Part shown: piece after piece, positions 56,956 through 64,000 of the stretch
Numbering within the stretch: the stretch's first letter is position 1
How the letters are laid out: each line of letters starts with the position of its first letter
Assembly (NCBI GenBank): GCA_034336665.1
Contig: CM067564.1
Coordinates: forward strand, 44,452,951 to 44,516,950
Direction of reading: 5' to 3'
DNA length: 64,000 bases
DNA from: Luscinia megarhynchos
Lineage: Eukaryota > Chordata > Aves > Passeriformes > Turdidae
The notes under the pieces: model-generated
Databases searched by the model: none
Told to the model about the DNA's origin: nothing
The model's input: the letters and a program-made list of their open reading frames with translations, nothing else
Translations under genes and position numbers: made by a program

Positions 56956-57470
56956 AACACAGGTTGGCTGGAGTATCCACCCCTGCTGAGGATAATGCTC
57001 ACAGAGGCAGAGCCTCTAAATGCAAGGCTTTAAGAAACAACAGTTCCATGCAGATTATGCCAAGAACAGCACCCCATAGTGATATGGAAGGACACCACAG
57101 CCCCATGGAATCATGCTGTGCCTTTCTGTGGGCACGTGTGTGCCACTTCATTGTCTGTCACAGGTCAGGTACCCAGAGAGAATGAAGATAAACAGCATTA
57201 ACCCACCCAGGTGCAGGGTGTCAGCAAATACATCCCTGACAGGCAGCCAATCTGCATTTGCCATTGGTGGTTGACATTGCAGATCGTGTGTGATATGCAC
57301 AGATAAATGGCAATTAAGCATCAATACCTTCAGATCCCAGAGCTGGCCAGGAAGGAAAGCTCTGCCATTATCTCCATCCTGCACTGTGTGCATATCCATA
57401 TCCAACACCACTTAGGAGCCACTCCAACAAGTGATCATCTTAACAGGGTCAGCACCTTTCCTCCCCAGGA
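56956..57470. other. single-copy DNA, nothing recognised
   Basis: No repeat or exon recognised. Confidence 0.35.
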
Positions 57471-57830
57471 CCCCGTAACAAACTTAGCATCAGCTCCTAA
57501 CTAATTGAATTGGAGCATGATCAACAGTCTAATTGAAGACTGCCTCACATCCATTTCAAGCTCATAGGATTTCCCAATTTGCTTTCTGAGCTTCTGCTCA
57601 GAGTTAGGAAAAAGGCAAAGAATAATAATAATTTAAAAAAAAGAAAATAAGAAGGAAGAAAAAGAAAAACCAGAGGGGAAAAAAATCGGCTTTACTTAAC
57701 AGTTGCTATTTTGGTATCAAAAGGAGTCTGCATTGTTGATTAGAGTGAGAGATCATTATCCCTCTTAGGAGCCCGATGAAGGTCGTTGTGTTAACCTTCA
57801 AATCACTCTGTAACTGGAGGATGCTTTTTT
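57471..57830. promoter_or_regulatory. candidate conserved non-coding element
   Basis: Repeat-free, with dense homeobox cores: CTAACTAATTGAATTGG (about 57498-57514), GTCTAATTGAAG (about 57527-57538), CATTGTTGATTAGAGTG (about 57732-57748). CpGs are retained at 57776-57786. An A-rich purine tract (about 57630-57690) separates the two halves. Related AT-rich motifs resume at about 58085-58155. Conservation untested. Confidence 0.35.
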
Positions 57831-58827
57831 CTCCTGCTGAGCCACACTGGGAGGAAAAAAAAAAAAAAGCAACTCAAAGGAAGCAAGTCCAGCTCTGCCT
57901 CTGCAGAGTGGAAAAGCAGAGAAGCAGAGTGACAGGGTGGGATTAGCTTTGGGTCTTGTGTATTGTTCATGTGTCGTCAGAGGAGGGAGGCAGGCTGGAG
58001 GGACAGGGAAACAAACAGATTTAAATGTTTCATCTGTCGTGACTGGACAGCAGCAGGAAGACACCCTGAGTAACTACAGACAGCTAAAAACCAGCTCATT
58101 AACACTTATGTATGGGGAAGAGTTTATATATTTACTCCAATAGTAATTATTGTTATTTTACACCCAACAAACTGCCCATGACAGGATAATCAGGTCAGTG
58201 CACAGGGAGATTTGTGTCTGCTGCACACTGCATGATGCTGCTGCTCCTTATTTTTTGTTTTTATCCTTTTTCCTGTCCTGGCACAGCAGGTCCCAGGTTT
58301 ACAGTGCAGGGTTATCTGAGTTCCAGGCAGCTGGTTAGGAGTAGGGTAATGCTGCCTCTCTCAATACTCAGGGTACAATAATCTTCCTACAGATGTGTTC
58401 CTTTGACATAGAAGCCATGATCCTGATGTTCCCAGGGTCCCCAGGAAAGCTTTACAAACCAGAAATGTCTCTTGGTCATGGAAGATGCTCGAAGTAGAAG
58501 CTCATCCTGGGACCCTGTGGTCAGCAGAGGTGATTCCCAGTATGGGAGAGAGGCTTTGGCTTTCACACTGCACAGCCTGGTCTGGAAAAGTTCTTAAAGC
58601 AGCCAGTCTTGGCAGGAAGGATCAAAATCCAGGAAAACAGAGGAGAAGAATCCCATGCCCAGTGCCTTACAAATGATCTGTCCATCTGAAGCTTCTCTCC
58701 ATCCCAGACCTCCCCTGGCTTCTTTGGCTTCCTGACCCCACCTGCAGGGCTGTGCCCAGCTCTGCACAGCCCAAAATAAAATAAAATAAGGTGTGGGTGT
58801 CTTGGAACAAGTTCTGATGAGGACACT
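57831..58827. other. single-copy DNA, nothing recognised
   Basis: A13-14 run near 57856 and an AATAA-type run (TAAAATAAAATAA) near 58775-58788. No exon recognised. Confidence 0.35.
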
Positions 58828-59205
58828 TTGATCCTCAGAGGGTTGGAGCAACTCTGCCATGGAGCCAGGCTGGGAGAGCTGGGGGTGCTCACCTGGAGAA
58901 GGCTCCAGGGAGAGCTCAAAGCCCCTAAAGGGACTAGAGGGGCTCCAGGAGGGCTGGAGAGGGGCTGGGGACAAGGGATGGAGGGACAGGACACAGGGAA
59001 TGCCTCCCACTGCTAGAGGGAGGGGATGGATGGGATATTGGGAATTGGGAATTGCTGGCTGGGATGGAATTCCCAGAGCAGCTGTGGCTGCCCCTGGATC
59101 CCTGGCAGTGTGCAAGGCCAGGCTGGATGGGACTTGGAGCAGTCTGGGAGAGTGGAAGGTGTCCCTGCCCAGGGCAGGGGTGGGACAGGATGACCTTCAG
59201 ACCTT
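58828..59205 (+). mobile_element. CR1 LINE 3' fragment
   Basis: Sense CR1 over almost 380 bp: 'gagccaggctgggagagctg', 'ggtgctcacctggagaaggc', 'ggacaagggatggagggaca', 'ggatggatgggatattggga', 'gcagctgtggctgcccctgg', and 'ggtgtccctgcccagggcag'. It stops before the 'ccttccaaccc' tip and octamers. Confidence 0.92.
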
Positions 59206-60666
59206 GCACCCTCTCTGTGTCTCACACCCAGGCCGTGCTTCACTCCCCTCCCTGACCCCTTGTGACTTATCTCCCATCCAAATTCCCCCATGGATGTGAT
59301 CCCTCCTGTCCCACAGTGAGGGTGGCTCTCTCCATTTGCTGTTAGGAATGACCTATTTCTGTGCAGGGCTGGAGCAGCTTTGCAAGACACTGGATCCACT
59401 TGTTGCCACCCATTTCCCTTCCCCGTGGTGCTGATGCCCTTGCATTGCTAATCCTCCTCAGATAACTTCTATTCTAAATCAGCCATGTGTCAATTTAGCA
59501 TTCACCTTTTGTTGAATCTTAAATCCTTTTAATCCCTGTCCTTGCTTCTCCATGTTAAACAAATAAAGCTCATATTTCCTCCTGTCTCTCTCCCTGCTCC
59601 CTGTGCCTGGTGGGGAGCAGGCTCTGAGGTGACATTTCCCAGGCAAACCCACACAGATGCAAATCACTGGGACAGGGAATGTGTGCAGGGGACTCACCTC
59701 AGCCTGGTGACAAGGTGACAAAAATCCCTGCAAAAAAGGAGAAGAGGCTGTTCCTGTCCCTGCCCTCACCTCCTGTGACCACCTGAGACATTTCAGTGGG
59801 AGGAAATCTTTTCAGGAACAACATTGCTGCCAGTCCAGGAAAGGTCTGAAATGAAGAGAATAATTCATGTCCTGCTGGGTTTTAACAAAAGCAGCTCTAT
59901 TTCCATTTGTATGTGAGTTCTCTGTGCAGTTTCTGTCACTGTGGTACTCCTGATCTGCAGGCTGTGGGATGCTACTACACCAAAGAGGAATTTATCCAGG
60001 TTTTGCCTTGGTTTTTATTTTAATACAAGACATCTTCCTCAGGCAGTGGTGCAGACAGGGATAAATGCAGGGAATTTCACTTCCCCCTGGGATGGGTGAG
60101 GAAAGCTCATCCACAGGTGGATGAGAAAGACACTGATTCTTCTGCTCCATCACTGCTGCTGGCCACAGCACCTAAACATGGCAAACATGTCATTTTTACA
60201 TTTATGGCACATAAACATGATAAATGTGGCGTTTTTGACGTGCTCAGTAATTCACACTTTGCCCCCATAACCCCAAAAGGGGAGCAAAATTTCCCCTTTC
60301 TGATGTTGTTGGGGATTCTGTCCCTGCACAAAACCACTGCTGGTCTTTTTGTCAGCCAAGGGTTTCAACCTAAATTTTCCTTCATATTCGTGCTCAATAA
60401 AACTCCAAGATTTTTGGAAGAGCCCTGAGATGGGAAGGATTAAGTGAAGAAAATGGTATTAAGTGAACCAAAGGAAAGTAATTGGCACAAGTCCTTCACC
60501 ATGGGTGCCTGAGATCCTGTCAGCCATGTGGGGAATACAACACACATTTCCACTGGCTCCTGGCTCCTGGAATTCCAAGGGAATGGCTCTGTCTATAGTC
60601 AAGGCTTGGTGCTGGTGGTTGGACATCCTGGTTATTCATCAGAGGTTTCCAACAGAGGAGCATTGA
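59206..60666. other. single-copy DNA, nothing recognised
   Basis: No repeat or supported exon. Confidence 0.35.
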
Positions 60667-60927
60667 AATGGAATGGAATGGAATGGAATGGAATGGAATG
60701 GAATGGAATGGAATGGAATGGAATGGAATGGAATGGAATGGAATGGAATGGAATGGAATAGAATAGAATGGAATAGAATAGAATAGAATAGAATAGAATA
60801 GAATAGAATAGAATAGAATAGAATAGAATAGAATAGAATAGAATAGAATAGAATAGAATAGAATAGAATAGAATAGAATAGAATAGAATAGAATAGAATA
60901 GAATAGAATAGAATAGAATAGAATAGA
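60667..60927. repeat. composite (TGGAA)n(TAGAA)n array
   Basis: About 19 units of TGGAA (60667-60759) pass through a short mixed junction into about 33 units of TAGAA (to 60927), nearly perfect. The minus strand reads TTCTA/TTCCA, so the TAGAA part is the reverse complement of the first block of the 32.46 kb array. The Met-Glu-Trp-Asn and Phe-Tyr-Ser-Ile-Leu frames are artefacts. Confidence 0.98.
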
Positions 60928-63849
60928 CAGAATCTTTTTCTAGACAACTGAACATGGCTCCACAGAAAGAATCAGCCTTTCCCATCAGATTCTGCATGTG
61001 GAGAGGGATTTAGACAGAGCACTGAGCATCAAGGGGTCCTGCTTTCTGAGCCAGATTTTCAGTGTTCCTGGGGCACAAATTAGAATTTGGGTGACTGGGT
61101 TTGCATATCTGAAGAGCATTTATAAATTCATCTCTTGAGCACCTAAGTCTGTGACTGATAACCACACCCCTTTTGTGGATATCTCCCTCAGGCTTCCAGT
61201 TCCTGCCCCAGAAGTGAGGAATACCTGGAGAGACTGCTGCTCTGCATCCCAATATTCCCCTTGAACTCCAGGGGTTTGGGCCCTGATGAAATTCCAGCCA
61301 ACACCAAAGTGATTTAAACCTTGAACCAGCACAGAGAGGGAGGATTTATCTCCCCTGTGGGACACAAGTCTTCTCAAGACTATGGAGAGGGACTAGAAGA
61401 ACTTCATGCTCCCTCTGGAAAGGAGAATTATAGTGCTCAAACCTAAAACTCTGATTTTGGGCGGGCTACCACACTCCTCTGTCACTGCCCAGCTTCCATC
61501 CCTCACCCCAGGGGCTTCCAGCAGCTTCTCACACTGACTGGGGAGCAGGGACTTTTCCAATTAACCTGTCAGGAAGAGCAATGTATTATTTTCCAGCACC
61601 TGAGTAATTTAAAAGCCATCAGATTCAGAGATCTGCCTGGCATAATAAACTCTCAGTCAGTGCTGAGCAGCTCTGTGAGGCTGGCTTCATCAAAAATGCA
61701 GAAGCAGAGAGACCCATGGTTGGAAGAAGATGTTGCACTTGTGGAAGAGGAGGAGAAAACCACACAGCCAAGGTGCTAAAGCCTCTTTTGGGAAGACTGC
61801 TGTGTTATTATTATAAATCCATATTAATTCTGTCACTGGCAGAGCCCCAGTTTGAAGTGCCATGCCCTGATTCCCAGGGTCAGGAGAACTCAGGATGCTG
61901 AATGGTGCCAACTCTGATAACTCAGGCAAATCCAGCTCTTGACTAAAGCTGCTGAACCAAAGGGATGTTCTCCCACTTTTTTTACCACATCCCAGCCCTC
62001 TGAGGACATCTGGAAGTTTTGGATGCATCCAAGGTGCTCATGACCACTCTGTTGCCCTGATCATGTTGATGGAGATAAGCCACTGATTCCAACAAATTTC
62101 TATTTCTCCTCTGGCATCTTTCCCTCCACAACCCAGGCTGATCATGTCCCAGCTAAGCATTTCTAGACAGAAACTCACACCTGAGCTCTGGCCTTTAAAG
62201 CATGTGTGGATGCCTGGGGACCTGAGGAGGGGTAAATGGGTTTCTTTGCAGGCTCCTCCTGTGCTCCTGGGGAGATGATGTGGTTTTTTTGCTTGTCTTC
62301 CATCACAGAACAAGAGCTAAGTGTTATTGATCTGGGACCTAGGGGGAATATTTCTGAGCAGCTCACCCTGGCATTAGTCCATCACTTAGCTGGTATTTAT
62401 TATTCAGGGCTGGCAAGTGATTCCTGGCAGCGTGCCCTGGCCAGACAGCAAACCGGTGAGGGAGGAGCTGAGCAAGTCAAGGGCAAATGAAGAGGGAAAA
62501 GAAGGGAAGGAAGAAATTGCAAACCAGATTTTCCTCTCTCAAATTAACTTAGGTGGGTCCCAGAGCCTCTCTCTGCAAAGTTGCTCCTGTGTGCACGAAA
62601 AGCCCAAAGCAGGGTGTGCACACAGAGCTTGGCAGATGGTCAGTGTGAGATGATTTCTGGCTCAGAGATGACATAAAAATGCAGATAAGCAGGACAAGAG
62701 CAGCACAAGGCTTCACCCACCAAAAAATCATGAAGGGTGCATGTGATGAGGTGAAGTGGCAGCTCTGCAGAGGGGAAAGCTGGTCCCCACAGCTGGAGGG
62801 TCCAGGAGGAAGAGTCATGGCAGTGAATGTCATTTGGGTTATTCCCAGCACTCCAGAGAGGTTTGTCCTGCCTTATGATAAGTGGAAGGAGGTAAAACCA
62901 TGTTGGTAGACCTACCCAGTCCCCTCTGAAGGCTTCTGCCAAAACCATCCTTTATTCCATGATTTGACATGACCTGATAGAGGAACTCCTCTTGAAAGCT
63001 CACTGGAGCCACAGCAGGTGTTTCTGTGTGCAGAAAGGTCTGGGAAATAACTGAGTCTGGAGCAGGACAGGAGGCTTTAAATAATCCCTGGTGTCCATGC
63101 CAAGGAAGAAAATAGGGAAAACACAGCTTAACAGCCCATTTCTGTGACAATTCCCTGTTTCCCTCTAATGCCAACCCAGTGATGATCCAGGAGCTCATTC
63201 TCTGAGGACAGAAGTTGCAAACTCTTGAGGACAGATTGGATCAAACAAAGCCATCTCTGATCTCAGCTGCAGGTGTGCTGTCCCAATGGCAGATTTGCAC
63301 TTTGCACAGCTCCTGGCTTTGAAGAGTCTTTGTAAACCAGCAGCACACCTCCAGTTCAGGGAGCTGGGTAAGATTATTCCCAAGGGATTGTAAGAAGGGT
63401 CAGAGGAACTCCTGGGAGGAAGGGAATCAAGTCTCTGCTTAGCTTAACCCCAACATTGCAGCAGGGCTATGGGAAAGCAAGAACAGAATCTTCTCTAAAA
63501 TTGCAGGAAAGTCCATAAAAATCAGCAGGCTGAGCACAGTCTTTGGGAAGTTAAGCACAGGACACCTCCTTTTCCTAGGCAGTAAACTCATGTATCTTCA
63601 CAGGCAATAATTTGCCAGTTTAAGAGCTCTTGTAACCTTTGCACTAAGATAACATTGGCAGGAAAAGGGGGAAAAAATTCCCTCAGGCTTGGTCAGATTA
63701 AAGAGCCCTGTCTGCTCAGGTGCAGTGAATTCTTCTGTTATTGATCCCTGGGGTCATCCTGGAGACAGTGAACTAATGGACCAGCACATTTCCTTGGATT
63801 TCCTTTAACTAAAAATTACATTAACTTCAAGTGGGACATTAATAACGAT

Positions 63850-63854
<5 letters not shown>
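60928..63854. other. single-copy DNA, nothing recognised
   Basis: No interspersed repeat or supported exon. Confidence 0.35.

Positions 63855-63895
<41 letters not shown>
63852..63895. repeat. (AAT)n microsatellite
   Basis: About 14 uninterrupted AAT units, preceded by GATGATGG. Confidence 0.96.
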
Positions 63896-64000
63896 GTATC
63901 AGCAGCACACCATTCCATCTCTCTCAGACAAACAGCTGCAAGGGTAATCCAGCTCTCACTGATTTTACCAGAACCCCCAGGCTCTGAGTTTTCACATCTT
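63896..64000. other. window end, nothing recognised
   Basis: No feature recognised in the last 105 bp. Confidence 0.4.

Noticed and set aside
60632..60997. Phe-Tyr-Ser-Ile-Leu and Met-Glu-Trp-Asn repeat proteins
   Set aside because: Translation of the TAGAA/TGGAA array.

Overview
The window looks like non-coding nuclear DNA from a bird, most likely a songbird. It is AT-moderate and gene-poor. The dominant interspersed repeats are 3'-truncated CR1 LINE fragments in both orientations, joined by a very homogeneous family of roughly 700 bp ERVL-type solo LTRs and by expanded pentanucleotide arrays. I found no protein-coding exon, tRNA, rRNA or CRISPR array that I can support. Every long open frame is either a by-product of a simple repeat or minisatellite, or lacks any recognisable domain.

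Layout. 0-8.5 kb holds CR1 fragments, an A-rich tract and an LTR-like segment (about 6.4-7.4 kb) whose U3-like part is a 14-copy, 42 bp minisatellite full of GC boxes. 8.5-18.4 kb is mostly single copy, with AT-rich homeobox-site-dense stretches, a local 0.49 kb duplication (11.8 and 13.55 kb), a 53 bp perfect-ended hairpin and a 279-codon open frame on the minus strand. 18.4-27.5 kb holds ERVL solo LTR copies 1 (+) and 2 (-), an ERVK-like 348 bp solo LTR, an (AAC)n array and a second LTR-like remnant. 27.5-37.5 kb holds a conserved-looking block, a small CpG-rich patch next to an 818 bp composite pyrimidine repeat, and LTR copy 3 (+). 37.5-51 kb is mostly single copy with CR1 scraps, two ancient L3/MIR-like tails, a (CCCTTTT)n array and several candidate conserved non-coding elements. 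51.4-55.7 kb holds LTR copies 4 (-) and 5 (+) with a 54 bp tandem repeat between them. 55.7-64 kb holds CR1 fragments, a candidate conserved element, a composite (TGGAA)n(TAGAA)n array and an (AAT)n array.

The strongest directly visible results are these: five copies of one LTR family, four with exact 5 bp target-site duplications; two large composite pentanucleotide arrays; the GC-box minisatellite; and the local duplication. The conserved-element calls rest on composition and motif content only and need an alignment. I did not find evidence for a new gene system.
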